64,000 nucleotides of DNA from Parvibaculaceae bacterium (lineage in GTDB: Bacteria > Pseudomonadota > Alphaproteobacteria > Parvibaculales > Parvibaculaceae): contig JAHBYJ010000001.1 in the NCBI GenBank assembly GCA_019636015.1, forward strand, positions 2,294,066 through 2,358,065, read 5' to 3'. Shown here one piece after another: positions 8,250 to 17,609 of the stretch. The notes under the pieces are model-generated. The model searched no databases. It was not told where the DNA came from and saw only the letters and a list, made by a program, of their open reading frames with translations. The stretch's first letter is position 1, and the number at the start of each line of letters is the position of its first letter. A program made the translations under genes and the position numbers.

Positions 8250-8815
8250 CGGGCTCCCTGTTCCGCCTCCGGCGCGGCGAGAAGCGGCGGCGCGAAGACG
8301 ACGCGCCCTGCCAGAATTTCTTCCACCGGCTGATCCTGAAGCGACTTGTCCGCCGCCCGCATATAGGCGGCAAGCGCCGCGGCGTGGATCCCCGCGCCAT
8401 CCGCATCGCCATAGACATTCCGCGCCAGCGCCGCCGCGAGCCCGGGCCCCTCGGCATCCTTGAAACCCTCGTCATAGGCCTGGAGCCGGCCATAGAAGGA
8501 CGATGCGAGCGACTTGATCTTCTTGCCGACCGAGAGATCGCCCACGCCCATTTCGCGCAGCGTCTGATCCATGTCGTCGAACAGGATGTCGAAGAGCCTC
8601 TGGCCCATCTCCTTGCCCTCGGCCCCGGCCTGGCGAAGCCGCCGGAGCACCAGGCAGACATGGGCGGCGACCATCTCGAATCGGCCCTCGACCGTGTCCG
8701 GCACCCCGCCCTCGAGATAGAACGCGGGAAGGCGCGCCTGCCGCACGGCCGCGCCATAAAGCGCCAGCGGCACTTCATTCCGGGCAGAATTGCCGAAAAT
8801 TCTTTTCCATATCAT
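8246..8815 (-). CDS. ubiquinol-cytochrome c chaperone (CBP3/UQCC) family protein
   Basis: A 189-residue protein of the family related to mitochondrial Cbp3/UQCC1, which helps assemble cytochrome b of the bc1 complex. The recognisable block is LYGAAVRQARLPAFYLEGGV (residues 19-38) followed by PDTVEGRFEMVAAHVCLVLR, then LFDILFDDMDQTLREMGVGD and the SFYGRLQAYDEGF segment. The bacterial function is inferred from the mitochondrial homologues. It is first in a coupled pair with DUF177 and is divergent from bamE; the 117 bases between the two starts must hold both promoters. Confidence 0.88.
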   Translation of the reverse strand: MIWKRIFGNSARNEVPLALYGAAVRQARLPAFYLEGGVPDTVEGRFEMVAAHVCLVLRRLRQAGAEGKEMGQRLFDILFDDMDQTLREMGVGDLSVGKKIKSLASSFYGRLQAYDEGFKDAEGPGLAAALARNVYGDADGAGIHAAALAAYMRAADKSLQDQPVEEILAGRVVFAPPLLAAPEAEQGAR

Positions 8816-8932
8816 GGCTTCGCTCCGGCCCGCAGTGTAGCTTGGATGCCCTGCCGCACATGCCGATTGAATTTAGCTGGCGACAAGGGTAGGTCAACGA
8901 TTGAACTTTTCCGGTCCGAGGAGACCCGCACC

Positions 8933-9448
8933 ATGACGACGTTCCGCCCGCACCGCCCTGCACGGCTGTTGCTGACCGCAGCGGCCCTCTCGGTCGCCAC
9001 GGCGCTGGCAAGCTGCGCGCCACTGGTCCAGCCGGTGGTGGAAGATCGCGGCTACGTCTTCGATCCGAACGATCTTGCCAAGCTGCAGACGGGTGCCTCG
9101 AAGGAACAGGTCCGCACCGTCATGGGCTCCCCCTCGACCGTTTCCACGGTGGATGGAGAGGCCTGGTACTACATCTCCAGCCGCTTCGAGACAACGATGT
9201 TCTACCGCCCGAAGGAAATCGAGCGGACAGTCGCGGCGATCTATTTCGACAAGACCGAAGCCGTGCAGGAAATCGCCTATTACGGGCTCGAGGACGGTCA
9301 GATCGTGAACTTCGCGGACCGCGCGACGCCGACCCGCGGCAAGGAACTCACGATCCTCGGCCAGCTCTTCGGCAATCTCGGCCGGTTCAACAATCCGGGC
9401 GCGGGCATCCCGTCCGTCGGCACGGGCGATCCGACGCAGCGGCGCTGA
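8933..9448 (+). CDS. bamE: outer membrane assembly lipoprotein BamE (SmpA/OmlA)
   Basis: A 171-residue lipoprotein of the BAM complex, which inserts beta-barrel proteins into the outer membrane. The signal peptide RLLLTAAALSVATALASC ends in a lipobox with C28 as the lipidated residue. The SmpA/OmlA fold follows: LAKLQTGASKEQVRTVMGSP (residues 48-67), then GEAWYYISSRFE and VAAIYFDKTEAVQEIAYYG. The start at 8933 has GAGGAGA before it; a longer frame upstream overlaps the divergent gene and lacks a signal peptide at its N-terminus. Confidence 0.95.
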   Translation: MTTFRPHRPARLLLTAAALSVATALASCAPLVQPVVEDRGYVFDPNDLAKLQTGASKEQVRTVMGSPSTVSTVDGEAWYYISSRFETTMFYRPKEIERTVAAIYFDKTEAVQEIAYYGLEDGQIVNFADRATPTRGKELTILGQLFGNLGRFNNPGAGIPSVGTGDPTQRR

Positions 9449-9475
9449 TCCGGCACCAGTCGAGCCCGGCAGCGC

Positions 9476-10378
9476 TCATGCCGCCGGGCGGCGGCCGGAC
9501 CAGGCAAGCACGTCGCATTCGGCATCGCGCAGGATCGCATTGGCGACACTGCCGAGCAGCAGATTTTTCAGGGTGGAATTGCCTTTCGTCCCCAGCACGA
9601 CAAGCTCCGGACGGGCAGTCGATATCGCCTCCTTGATCACGCCGATGGCGGCGCCTTCCGTCACCTCCACCCGGGCGGCGACATCACCGAGCGGCACGGC
9701 CTCCAGCAGGTGATCGATCGCACCGCGCGCTTCATCCGCGAGCGAGCCGGTATAGTCGTCGATGCGGCTCTCGCCGACATCGGCATAGCGCATCATGCCA
9801 CCCGCGAGCGGCAAGAAGGCATGGAGCAACGTCACTTCCCGGCAGCCGAGAAACGAGACATCGGACGCGAACCGGAACGCATCGAGCGCGGGCTGCGAAA
9901 GATCGATGGCGGCAATGGCCGTGTTGTAGCTCACGCTGACGTCGAGCCGCGCCATCAGCACGGGGCGTCCGCTGGTGCGTATGACGCGTTCCACGGTGGT
10001 GCCGGTGAAGACATCGCGCAGTATCTGCCTTCGATGGGCACCGAGGACGAGCAGATCGGCGTTCACCTCGTCGGCGGCGAGACGGATTGCCTCGGATTCG
10101 ATGCCGCGGAGAATCCGGACCTCGGGCTGAACGCCGAATTTTCCGGCGAGCGGCGCCAGCATCTCGTTCAGCAGCGCGGCCGACCTCTCCGCCTCGACCT
10201 CGACAAGGGAGGATGGCTGGTCGTCATCCACCACATGCACGACGAGCGCCCGGGCCCCGAACTGCGCCGCGATGGAAAGCCCCCGCATCACGGCCTTTTC
10301 CGACCGGCCCGAAAGGTCCGTTGCAATGAGAAGGTTCCGGAGACCGGCAGGACGGCCCGTCATTTCGCCCGCACTCAT
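9476..10378 (-). CDS. tandem universal stress protein
   Basis: A 300-residue protein made of two UspA domains (about residues 13-145 and 150-295). The first has RNLLIATDLSGRSEKAV and LLVLGAHRRQILRDVFTGTT. The second has LVVLGTKGNSTLKNLLLGSV, the G-x2-G-x9-G(S/T) nucleotide-binding pattern. This suggests ATP binding in the second domain and perhaps the first. The ATG shares one base with the stop of the upstream antiporter gene (TGATG), so the pair is translationally coupled and the Usp protein may sense or modulate antiporter activity. Cytoplasmic. Confidence 0.93.
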   Translation of the reverse strand: MSAGEMTGRPAGLRNLLIATDLSGRSEKAVMRGLSIAAQFGARALVVHVVDDDQPSSLVEVEAERSAALLNEMLAPLAGKFGVQPEVRILRGIESEAIRLAADEVNADLLVLGAHRRQILRDVFTGTTVERVIRTSGRPVLMARLDVSVSYNTAIAAIDLSQPALDAFRFASDVSFLGCREVTLLHAFLPLAGGMMRYADVGESRIDDYTGSLADEARGAIDHLLEAVPLGDVAARVEVTEGAAIGVIKEAISTARPELVVLGTKGNSTLKNLLLGSVANAILRDAECDVLAWSGRRPAA

Positions 10379-12087
10379 CAGGCGCTCCTTTCGACTTCCG
10401 AAGCGGACAGCGCATCCGCTTCCGTTGAAAGTTCGATGCCGAAGATACGCTCCATCGCCCGCTCGGCGGCATCGGCAAACGGGCTGAGTACGATATCCGT
10501 TCCCTTCGCCCTCAACAGGGCGAGGTCCGTTTCGCTGCGCGCGATGGCCGCGATCTGGCCAGTGAAATTGCCGGCGCGCAAGGCGGCGATCAGCGACCCG
10601 CGCGGATCGTCATGCGTCACGCCGATTTCGTGGGGCGGCACGGCGATAATCGCGAGGCGGACGCCCTGCATGGGCAGGGTTTCGCACATGTCCGGGTCCT
10701 GAAGATCGCCATAGATGGCGTCGCCGCCCGCCTTGCGCCATTGCCGGATGACATCCGGATCGAAATCGACACCCAGCACGCGAAGCCCATGCTCCGAGAA
10801 CTTGGAATGCAGCGCGCGGCCATAGCGGCCGAGGCCGAAGAGAAGGACGTCGTATCTTTCGCCTTCCGGGCTTTCGGTGATCTCGCCTTCACGGTGGGGA
10901 ATGCGCCGCTCGAAAATACCGAGATATTTCTCGATCGCAGCGTAGAGCGGTTGCGAATAGAGGATCATGTAGGTCGACATGGCGATGGTGATGATGCCGA
11001 CCAGCGTGACGAGCCCCGCCGCTTCGGCGCTGACATGGCCGAGCGTGACGCCCATGGCGACGAAGATGAGCGAGAATTCGCTGATCTGCGCGACGGTCAG
11101 CCCGGCGAGGAAGCCGGTGCGCTTGCGGTAGCCCATGGCGCCCATGATGACCATGACGATGATCGGATTGCCGATCAGCACGAAGGCCGAAAGGATGAGC
11201 GCCTCGCCCACGGCATCGCCCACGAGCCGCAGATCGAGATGTGCGCCGAGCGAAATGAAGAAAAAGACGAGAAGGAAATCCCGGAGGCTCGCAAGCCGCG
11301 AGGCGATCGACTCCCGAAATGGAGTGGATGCAAGGGCGACGCCTGCGACGAGGCCGCCGAGCTCCTTGCTGAAGCCGAGATAGTCGCCGAGCGCCGCGAA
11401 GGCCGCGGCAAGGCCGAGCGCAAAGACGATCAGCAATTCCGGCGCCTTGGCTATACCGTCGAGCACCCGGGTTGCGACCTTCGAGACGAAGAGCCAGAGC
11501 AGCAGGAACGGCACTGCGCCGGCCGCAAGGCCGATCAGGGCCCCGCCGAGTCCGTCGCCACCGGCCGCGCCCGCCGTGATGGCCGACATGACGGCCATGG
11601 CGACGACGACCGCAAGGTCCTGCACGATCAGGAAGCCGAGCGCGATCCGGCCGTGCAGCGCGTCGAGCTCGCGCTTGTCCGAGAGGAGCTTCACGATGAT
11701 GATCGTGCTGGAGAAGGTGATGGCCACAGCGACATAGACGGAAGCGAGCGGCGGCATACCGAGCCCGAGGCAGATCAGGAAGCCGATCACCGAGGTGAAG
11801 ACGATCTGGCCGAGGCCGGTATTGAGGGCCACGGTGCCGAGCGTGCGGACGAGGTTGAGATCGAGCTTCAATCCGACGAGGAAGAGGAGAAGCGTGACGC
11901 CGAGCTCCGACAGGAGCTCCAGATTGTCCGTGGAACGCACGATATCGAAGCCGGCGGGACCGGCGAGCATGCCGACGAGAATGAAGCTGACGATGACGGG
12001 TTGCTTGAGCTTCAGCCCCAGGGCGCCTGCGACCGATGCCAGGAGAAGCAGGGCCGCCACTTCATAAAAGGCCGAGAACTCCCCCAC
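10378..12087 (-). CDS. KefB/YbaL-type cation:proton antiporter with TrkA-N domain
   Basis: A 569-residue CPA2-family protein. Residues 1-385 form 12 or so membrane spans, with the exchanger motifs LKLKQPVIVSFILVGMLAGP near the N-terminus and GFLIVQDLAVVVAM. Residues 400-530 form a Rossmann TrkA-N/RCK domain starting YDVLLFGLGRYGRALHSKF, a GxGxxG-type NAD(P) site. Such proteins exchange K+ or Na+ for H+ under nucleotide control. It is the promoter-proximal gene of a two-gene unit with the tandem Usp protein. The absence of a KefF/KefG-like partner leaves glutathione gating unproven. Confidence 0.92.
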   Translation of the reverse strand: MGEFSAFYEVAALLLLASVAGALGLKLKQPVIVSFILVGMLAGPAGFDIVRSTDNLELLSELGVTLLLFLVGLKLDLNLVRTLGTVALNTGLGQIVFTSVIGFLICLGLGMPPLASVYVAVAITFSSTIIIVKLLSDKRELDALHGRIALGFLIVQDLAVVVAMAVMSAITAGAAGGDGLGGALIGLAAGAVPFLLLWLFVSKVATRVLDGIAKAPELLIVFALGLAAAFAALGDYLGFSKELGGLVAGVALASTPFRESIASRLASLRDFLLVFFFISLGAHLDLRLVGDAVGEALILSAFVLIGNPIIVMVIMGAMGYRKRTGFLAGLTVAQISEFSLIFVAMGVTLGHVSAEAAGLVTLVGIITIAMSTYMILYSQPLYAAIEKYLGIFERRIPHREGEITESPEGERYDVLLFGLGRYGRALHSKFSEHGLRVLGVDFDPDVIRQWRKAGGDAIYGDLQDPDMCETLPMQGVRLAIIAVPPHEIGVTHDDPRGSLIAALRAGNFTGQIAAIARSETDLALLRAKGTDIVLSPFADAAERAMERIFGIELSTEADALSASEVERSA

Positions 12088-12166
12088 TACGCGCGCCTCC
12101 CTGGAATTGAAGAGTCAGTCTTCATTTGAACGGGGGGCGCGTCAATCGCAACAGTGCCGCAGACAG

Positions 12167-12196
12167 AAAAAAGCCCCGCGGATCGCTCCGCGGGGC
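12167..12196 (-). terminator. intrinsic terminator after hppA
   Basis: On the minus strand a perfect 9-bp stem, GCCCCGCGG/CCGCGGGGC, with a 6-base loop (AGCGAT) is followed at once by TTTTTT. It sits 21 bases beyond the hppA stop and is one of the two clear rho-independent terminators seen in the window. Confidence 0.95.
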
Positions 12197-12217
12197 TTCG
12201 TATTGCAGGCGGCTGCC

Positions 12218-14332
12218 TTAGTGCGCGAGCACGGCGAGCAGCAGCAGGGCCACGATGTTCGTGATCTTGATCATCGGATTGACGGCGGGGCCGGCGGTGT
12301 CCTTGTAGGGATCGCCGACGGTGTCGCCCGTCACGGCGGCCTTGTGGGCTTCAGAGCCCTTGCCGCCGAAATGGCCGTCTTCGATGTACTTCTTCGCGTT
12401 GTCCCATGCGCCGCCGCCGGACGTCATGGAGATTGCGACGAAGAGACCCGTCACGATGACGCCGAGCAGCATAGCGCCGACCGCCGAGAAGGCCGCCGAC
12501 TTGTCGGCGATGGCGAGAATCGCGAAGTAGAGAACGATCGGCGAGAGGACCGGCAGGAGCGACGGAATGATCATTTCCTTGATCGCCGCCTTGGTCAGCA
12601 TGTCGACCGCGCGCGCATAGTCGGGCTTCGAGGTGCCCGCCATGATGCCCGGATCAGCCTTGAACTGGCGCCGGACTTCCTCGACCACCGAACCGGCCGC
12701 ACGGCCGACCGCCGTCATGCCCATCGAGCCGAAGAGGTAAGGCAGCAGGCCACCGATGAAGAGACCGATCACCACGTAGGGATTCGACAGCGAGAAGTTC
12801 GGGCTCACACCGGCGAAGTAGCCATAGGTGTCGGCATTGTTCGCGAAGAACTCGAGGTCGGCCGTGTAGGCCGCGAAGAGCACCAGCGCGCCGAGACCGG
12901 CCGAACCGATGGCATAGCCCTTGGTCACGGCCTTGGTCGTGTTGCCGACGGCGTCGAGCGCGTCCGTCGTCTTGCGAACGTCGGCCGGCAGGTCCGCCAT
13001 TTCGGCGATGCCGCCCGCATTGTCGGTCACCGGACCGAAGGCGTCGAGCGCAACCACCATGCCCGCGAGCGCGAGCATCGTTGTGACCGCGATGGCGATG
13101 CCGAAGAGACCGGCAAGGCCGTAGGTGACGAGAATGCCGACCACGATGACGAGCGCCGGGAGCGCCGTCGCTTCCATCGAGATGGCGAGGCCCTGGATGA
13201 CGTTGGTGCCGTGGCCCGTCGCCGAAGCGGCGGCCACCGACTTCACGGGGCGGAAGTTCACGCCCGTGTAGTACTCCGTGATCCAGATGATGAGACCCGT
13301 CACGACGAGACCGGCCACGCCGCAAAGGTAGAGGTCCATGCCGGTGAAGGTGAGCGCACCGATGGAATAGGTGTTGCCGAGACCGATCATGTAGTCGGTG
13401 ACGAAATAGAGCGCACCGAGCGACAGCACCGCCGAGGCGATGAAGCCCTTGTAGAGCGCACCCATGATGCTCTGGCTCTTGCCGAGGCGCACGAAGAAGG
13501 TGCCGATGATCGAGGTGACGATACAGGCGGCGCCGATCGCCAGCGGATAGACCATCATCGCAGGCGCCACATCGGCCGCGAAGAAGATCGAGGCGAGAAC
13601 CATGGTGGCGACGACCGTCACCGCATAGGTTTCGAAGAGGTCCGCCGCCATGCCCGCGCAGTCGCCGACATTGTCGCCGACGTTATCGGCGATGGTCGCC
13701 GGGTTGCGGGGATCGTCTTCCGGAATGCCGGCTTCAACCTTGCCCACGAGGTCGCCGCCCACGTCGGCACCCTTGGTGAAGATGCCGCCGCCGAGACGGG
13801 CGAAGATCGAGATGAGCGAGGCGCCGAAGCCGAGCGCGACCAGCGCGTCGATGACTTCGCGCGAGCCGGGCGCATAACCGAGATACGTGGTGAGGATCGA
13901 ATAGTAGACGGCGACCGCGAGCAGCGCGAGGCCGGCAACGAGCATGCCCGTCACGGCGCCGGACTTGAAGGCGACGTTGAGGCCTGCCGCGAGGCTGACG
14001 CTGGAGGCCTGCGTGGTGCGCACATTCGCCCGCACCGAGACCAGCATGCCGATATAGCCGGCGGCGCCCGAAAGCGTCGCGCCGACCAGGAAGCCGACCG
14101 CGACCTTGAGTGTCAGCAGATACCAGACCACGGCGAAGATGACCGCGCCGACGATGGCGATGGTCGTGTACTGGCGCGCGAGATAGGCGCTTGCCCCTTC
14201 CTGGATCGCCGCAGCGATCTCCTGCATGCGCGCATTGCCTGCGTCCAGCGACAGCACCGAGCGCACGGCCCAGATGCCATAAAGGATCGCAAGCACGCCG
14301 CAGCCGATAATAGCCCACAAAGCAGTGCTCAT
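12218..14332 (-). CDS. hppA: K+-insensitive H+-translocating pyrophosphatase
   Basis: A 704-residue integral membrane pyrophosphatase with about 16 spans that couples PPi hydrolysis to proton export. The substrate site shows [20 protein letters not shown] and [18 protein letters not shown], and a second acidic cluster lies near the C-terminus ([30 protein letters not shown]). [18 protein letters not shown] has lysine where K+-dependent enzymes have alanine, marking the K+-insensitive class. The start [10 protein letters not shown] has AAGGAAAAAACA upstream; a longer frame adds 39 non-conserved residues. It lies alone between thiL and a strong terminator. Confidence 0.97.
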   Translation of the reverse strand: MSTALWAIIGCGVLAILYGIWAVRSVLSLDAGNARMQEIAAAIQEGASAYLARQYTTIAIVGAVIFAVVWYLLTLKVAVGFLVGATLSGAAGYIGMLVSVRANVRTTQASSVSLAAGLNVAFKSGAVTGMLVAGLALLAVAVYYSILTTYLGYAPGSREVIDALVALGFGASLISIFARLGGGIFTKGADVGGDLVGKVEAGIPEDDPRNPATIADNVGDNVGDCAGMAADLFETYAVTVVATMVLASIFFAADVAPAMMVYPLAIGAACIVTSIIGTFFVRLGKSQSIMGALYKGFIASAVLSLGALYFVTDYMIGLGNTYSIGALTFTGMDLYLCGVAGLVVTGLIIWITEYYTGVNFRPVKSVAAASATGHGTNVIQGLAISMEATALPALVIVVGILVTYGLAGLFGIAIAVTTMLALAGMVVALDAFGPVTDNAGGIAEMADLPADVRKTTDALDAVGNTTKAVTKGYAIGSAGLGALVLFAAYTADLEFFANNADTYGYFAGVSPNFSLSNPYVVIGLFIGGLLPYLFGSMGMTAVGRAAGSVVEEVRRQFKADPGIMAGTSKPDYARAVDMLTKAAIKEMIIPSLLPVLSPIVLYFAILAIADKSAAFSAVGAMLLGVIVTGLFVAISMTSGGGAWDNAKKYIEDGHFGGKGSEAHKAAVTGDTVGDPYKDTAGPAVNPMIKITNIVALLLLAVLAH

Positions 14333-14478
14333 TGTTTTTTCCTTGGTTTCCTTGACGGATTGACCGGCGGGAACAGCCACTCTGGCCCCGGCAGATACGC
14401 CGGAGGTCCTCCCCCTGCCGACTGTCGAAATCGCGCGGAAAGATGCCAAATACCCGGTGGGAAAGCAACCGGCAGGGG

Positions 14479-15489
14479 CTAAAAGTGACGATATCCCAAC
14501 TGCTTGAGGGGTATCTCGCGGCCCGCTTCGTCGACCGCCGCAACACCCTTTCCGGCAGGGAGAAGCGTGCCGATTCGAACGGCCTCCACCCCGGCTTGGG
14601 CTGCCGCTGCGGCAACCCGGGCAGCATCGCCGGGCGCGGCCGCGAAAAGGATTTCATAGTCGTCGCCGCCCCCCGCAGGGAGCCCTCGCAGCTCCGGCTT
14701 CAGGCGGAGCGCGGTCTCAGCCGCTGGAGACAGCGGCAGCCGGTGGAATTCGACCCGGGCGCCAACCCCCGACGCCGAACAGAGATGCCCGAGATCGGCC
14801 ATCAGCCCGTCCGATACATCGAGCGCCGCATGAGCAAGGCCGGGTAGCGCAGGCCCCAAGGCGGTGCGGGGCTCGGGCTCCCGGTAGCGGGAAACGAGGA
14901 AGGCGGCATGTTCATCGGCGAGCCCCGGCAATTCGCCTTTGAGGACCGCAAGCCCCAGCGCGGCATCGCCGAGCGTGCCTGTGACATAGAGATCGTCGCC
15001 GGCCTCTGCCCCGCCGCGGCGGACGATCCGGCCCTGGGGCACCTCGCCAATGGCCGTGAGCGAAAGCGTGAGCGGACCTGGCGTCTTCACCGTGTCGCCG
15101 CCCCAGAGAGATACGCCATAACGCGCCTGATCGGCGGCAAGCCCTTCCGCGAAGCGCCTGATCCAGCCGATATCGATATCGGGGGGAAAAGCGGTGACCA
15201 GAAGATAGCCGCGCGGGACGGCACCCTTGGCAGCGAGATCGGAAAGGTTCACGCGCAGAAGCTTCTTCGCAATGCTCTCGGGCGGATCGTCCGGCAGGAA
15301 ATGAACGCCCGCGACCATTGCATCGACGGTCAGCACCGTCTCGAAACCTGCCGAGGGATGGAAGAGTGCTGCGTCGTCCTTCAGGCCCCAGGCGCCGGGG
15401 GCGTCCGCCGCAAGGGGCGCGAAGATCTCGCCGATGATCTCGAATTCGCCGGGTCTGTCGCGCCCGTCAGCTCCGGCCGGCGGCGTCAT
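14479..15489 (-). CDS. thiL: thiamine-monophosphate kinase
   Basis: A 336-residue ThiL of the PurM/SelD superfamily, which phosphorylates thiamine phosphate to thiamine diphosphate. Seen are [12 protein letters not shown] at the N-terminus, GLKDDAALF (metal-binding aspartates), [44 protein letters not shown] and the C-terminal [11 protein letters not shown] start at [11 protein letters not shown] (15489), which has GGGAGCGGG upstream and overlaps nusB by 23 bases; an ATG 54 bases further up would extend the overlap with nothing conserved. It is the last gene of the rib-nusB-thiL string. Confidence 0.95.
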   Translation of the reverse strand: MTPPAGADGRDRPGEFEIIGEIFAPLAADAPGAWGLKDDAALFHPSAGFETVLTVDAMVAGVHFLPDDPPESIAKKLLRVNLSDLAAKGAVPRGYLLVTAFPPDIDIGWIRRFAEGLAADQARYGVSLWGGDTVKTPGPLTLSLTAIGEVPQGRIVRRGGAEAGDDLYVTGTLGDAALGLAVLKGELPGLADEHAAFLVSRYREPEPRTALGPALPGLAHAALDVSDGLMADLGHLCSASGVGARVEFHRLPLSPAAETALRLKPELRGLPAGGGDDYEILFAAAPGDAARVAAAAAQAGVEAVRIGTLLPAGKGVAAVDEAGREIPLKQLGYRHF

Positions 15490-15982
15490 TGCCCGCTCCC
15501 GCGCCTTTTCGGATTTCCTGTCCGAGACGGTCGAGCACCGCATTCACGACGCCCGGCTCGTCGCCCTCGAAGAAGGCATGCGCCACATCGACATATTCGT
15601 TGATGACGACCTTGACCGGAATATCCTTGCAGCGGCGGATTTCATAAGTGCCGCAGCGCAGGATGGCGCGCAGCGTGGAGTCGATGCGCGAGAGCGACCA
15701 GCCCTTTGCCAGCGCCCCGTTCACCTGCTTGTCGAGTTCGCGCTGCTCGCGCACGACGCCGCGCACGATGTCCTCGAAATGCGCGGCATCCGCCTCGACG
15801 ATGCCAACACCCTCGATGTCCTGCCCGAGCCTGTGTTCGACGAATTCCTCGATCACATCGTCAAGCGGCGTCGCTGCGACATCCATCTGATAGAGCGCCT
15901 GCACGGCGGCGAGCCGCGCAGCGCCACGCGCCTTCGGATCGAGGCGGCCATCGGAAGCAGGTTCGGCGGGAATGGATGACAT
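15467..15982 (-). CDS. nusB: transcription antitermination factor NusB
   Basis: A 171-residue NusB, the RNA-binding partner of NusE in rRNA antitermination. The all-helical domain shows KARGAARLAAVQALYQMDVA at residues 17-36 and SRIDSTLRAILRCGTYEI. Then come DIPVKVVINEYVDVAHAFF and PGVVNAVLDRLGQEIR, all family hallmarks. It sits 21 bases after ribH and overlaps thiL, in the ribH-nusB-thiL order common to many proteobacteria. Extensions of about 15 residues at each end are of low complexity. Confidence 0.96.
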   Translation of the reverse strand: MSSIPAEPASDGRLDPKARGAARLAAVQALYQMDVAATPLDDVIEEFVEHRLGQDIEGVGIVEADAAHFEDIVRGVVREQRELDKQVNGALAKGWSLSRIDSTLRAILRCGTYEIRRCKDIPVKVVINEYVDVAHAFFEGDEPGVVNAVLDRLGQEIRKGAGAGNDAAGRS

Positions 15983-16003
15983 AAGCGACTGCGGACTCCG
16001 GTA

Positions 16004-16462
16004 TCACGAGGCGCCGAAATGGCGCTTCAGATCGATCATGTCGAGACAGGCATTGGCGGCGCCGCCGCCCTTGTTCTTTTGGTCGACCTTGGCGCGCGCC
16101 CAGGCCTGCGCCTCGTTCTCGACCGTCTGGATGCCGTTGCCGAGCGCCAGCGAGCGATCGACCGAGAGGTCCATCAGCGCGCGCGCGGACTCGTTCGACA
16201 CGATGTCGTAATGCGTCGTCTCGCCGCGAATGACGCAGCCAAGCGTGACAAACCCATCGACCGCGCGGGTGAGCCCGCCCTTCGCCATGGCATCGAGCGT
16301 GAACTTCACCGCCGCCGGAATCTCGAGAACGCCGGGCACCGCGATCCGCTGCCAGGTCGCGCCACGCGCCTCTAGCGCGGCGATGGCGCCCCTTGCGAGC
16401 TCATCCGCGAGGTCTTCGTAGAAACGTGCCTCGATGATGAGGACATGGGCTTGCGTCGTCAT
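16004..16462 (-). CDS. ribH: 6,7-dimethyl-8-ribityllumazine synthase
   Basis: A 152-residue lumazine synthase that joins 3,4-dihydroxy-2-butanone 4-phosphate to the ribitylaminouracil, the penultimate riboflavin step. Motifs are VLIIEARFYEDLADELARGA, VPGVLEIPAAVKF, GCVIRGETTHYDIVSNESAR (with the catalytic-region histidine) and GIQTVENEAQAWARA. Length is normal. The start overlaps the ribBX stop by 4 bases, coupling it to the enzyme that supplies one of its substrates. Confidence 0.97.
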   Translation of the reverse strand: MTTQAHVLIIEARFYEDLADELARGAIAALEARGATWQRIAVPGVLEIPAAVKFTLDAMAKGGLTRAVDGFVTLGCVIRGETTHYDIVSNESARALMDLSVDRSLALGNGIQTVENEAQAWARAKVDQKNKGGGAANACLDMIDLKRHFGAS

Positions 16463-17604
16463 TGAGTGGCTTCCTTTGCGCGGGCGCCTGCCTTGCCGGT
16501 CTTCGTCACCGGCCGCTGGCCGACGACGCGGAGACCATAGCCATCCAGGCCGACGATGTTGCGATCAGTATCGGACAGCAAAATCATGTCATGGATGCCG
16601 AGATCGAGCAAAATCTGCGCGCCGACGCCATATTCGCGCAAGCGGCGCGGCATGCCTTGCTCGCCGCCTTCTCCCTTTCTGAGCAGCATGTCCGAGACGA
16701 CGGTCGCGGTGGTGTCGCGGATGAGGACGATCACGCCCCGCCCTTCTTCGGAAATCAGCCGCATGGACTCTTCGAGGATATGCGAGCGCGGGCCGGTCGC
16801 GCCCAGAATGTCGTCGAAGACGTTGATGGCATGAACACGCACCAGGACCGGCTCCGGCCCCGACAGATCGCCCTTCACCAGCGCGATATGCTCGGCATAT
16901 TCCACCGTGTTCAGATAGACCATCATCTTGAACTCGCCGCCATACTCGCTTTCGAGTTCGGTTTCGATGGCGCGGTGGATAAAATTGTCGTAGCGGCGGC
17001 GATAGGCGATGAGATCGGCGATGGTCGCGATCTTGAGGCCGTGAAGCTGCGCGAAGGGCACGAGGTCCGGCAGGCGGGCCATGGTGCCGTCGTCATTCAT
17101 GATCTCGCAGATGACGCCCGCGGGATAAAGCCCGGCGAGGCGCGCAATGTCGACAGCCGCTTCCGTGTGCCCGGCCCGCACCAGCACGCCGCCGTCGCGC
17201 GCGACGAGCGGGAAGACATGGCCCGGCGAGACGATATCGTTGGCGCCTTTCGTCGGGTCGATCGCGACCGACACCGTATGCGCACGGTCATGCGCGGAGA
17301 TGCCGGTGGAGATGCCTTCGCGCGCTTCGATCGACACGGTGAAGGCCGTCTGGTTGCGCGACTGGTTGTTGAGCGACATGAGCTGCAGATTGAGCTGCTT
17401 CGCCCGGTCGCCCGTCAGCGTGAGGCAGACGAGACCGCGACCGTACTTCGCCATGAAGTTGACCGCTTCCGGCGTGCACATCTGGGCCGGGATGACGAGG
17501 TCGCCCTCGTTCTCGCGATCTTCCGCATCGACAAGAATGAACATCTTGCCGTTACGGGCATCCTCGATGACTTCCTCGATGGGCGACAGAAATTCCTTGT
17601 ACAC
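16459..17604 (-). CDS. ribB: 3,4-dihydroxy-2-butanone 4-phosphate synthase with degenerate GTP cyclohydrolase II domain (RibBX)
   Basis: A 381-residue fusion. The N-terminal half is a complete RibB: FILVDAEDRENEGDLVIPAQ (D-x-E-x-R-E-N-E), GISTGISAHDRAHT and RAGHTEAAVDIARLAG are present, so it should form the butanone phosphate from ribulose 5-phosphate. The C-terminal half resembles GTP cyclohydrolase II, but the three zinc cysteines and the GRGIGL-type site are gone (HAINVFDDILGATGPRSHIL, RDTTATVVSD). This matches the RibX-type variant domain described in Proteobacteria, so GTP cyclohydrolase activity must come from another gene. I prefer the GTG at 17604, nine bases after AAGGA; a TTG at 17613 overlapping the ribE stop is the alternative. 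Confidence 0.93.
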   Translation of the reverse strand: MYKEFLSPIEEVIEDARNGKMFILVDAEDRENEGDLVIPAQMCTPEAVNFMAKYGRGLVCLTLTGDRAKQLNLQLMSLNNQSRNQTAFTVSIEAREGISTGISAHDRAHTVSVAIDPTKGANDIVSPGHVFPLVARDGGVLVRAGHTEAAVDIARLAGLYPAGVICEIMNDDGTMARLPDLVPFAQLHGLKIATIADLIAYRRRYDNFIHRAIETELESEYGGEFKMMVYLNTVEYAEHIALVKGDLSGPEPVLVRVHAINVFDDILGATGPRSHILEESMRLISEEGRGVIVLIRDTTATVVSDMLLRKGEGGEQGMPRRLREYGVGAQILLDLGIHDMILLSDTDRNIVGLDGYGLRVVGQRPVTKTGKAGARAKEATQ

Positions 17605-17609
17605 GGGTC

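Noticed and set aside
10612..12129. A 505-codon acidic open frame opposite the KefB-like gene
   Set aside because: The mirrored composition of a membrane protein gene explains it; no start signal or homology features.
12107..14482. A 791-codon open frame on the plus strand opposite hppA
   Set aside because: It is antisense to the fully conserved pyrophosphatase, has the His/Arg/Glu-rich make-up typical of GC-rich antisense frames, and has no domain or ribosome site.
16459..17604. Calling the C-terminal half of RibB an active GTP cyclohydrolase II
   Set aside because: The three zinc cysteines and catalytic residues are absent, so I call it degenerate.
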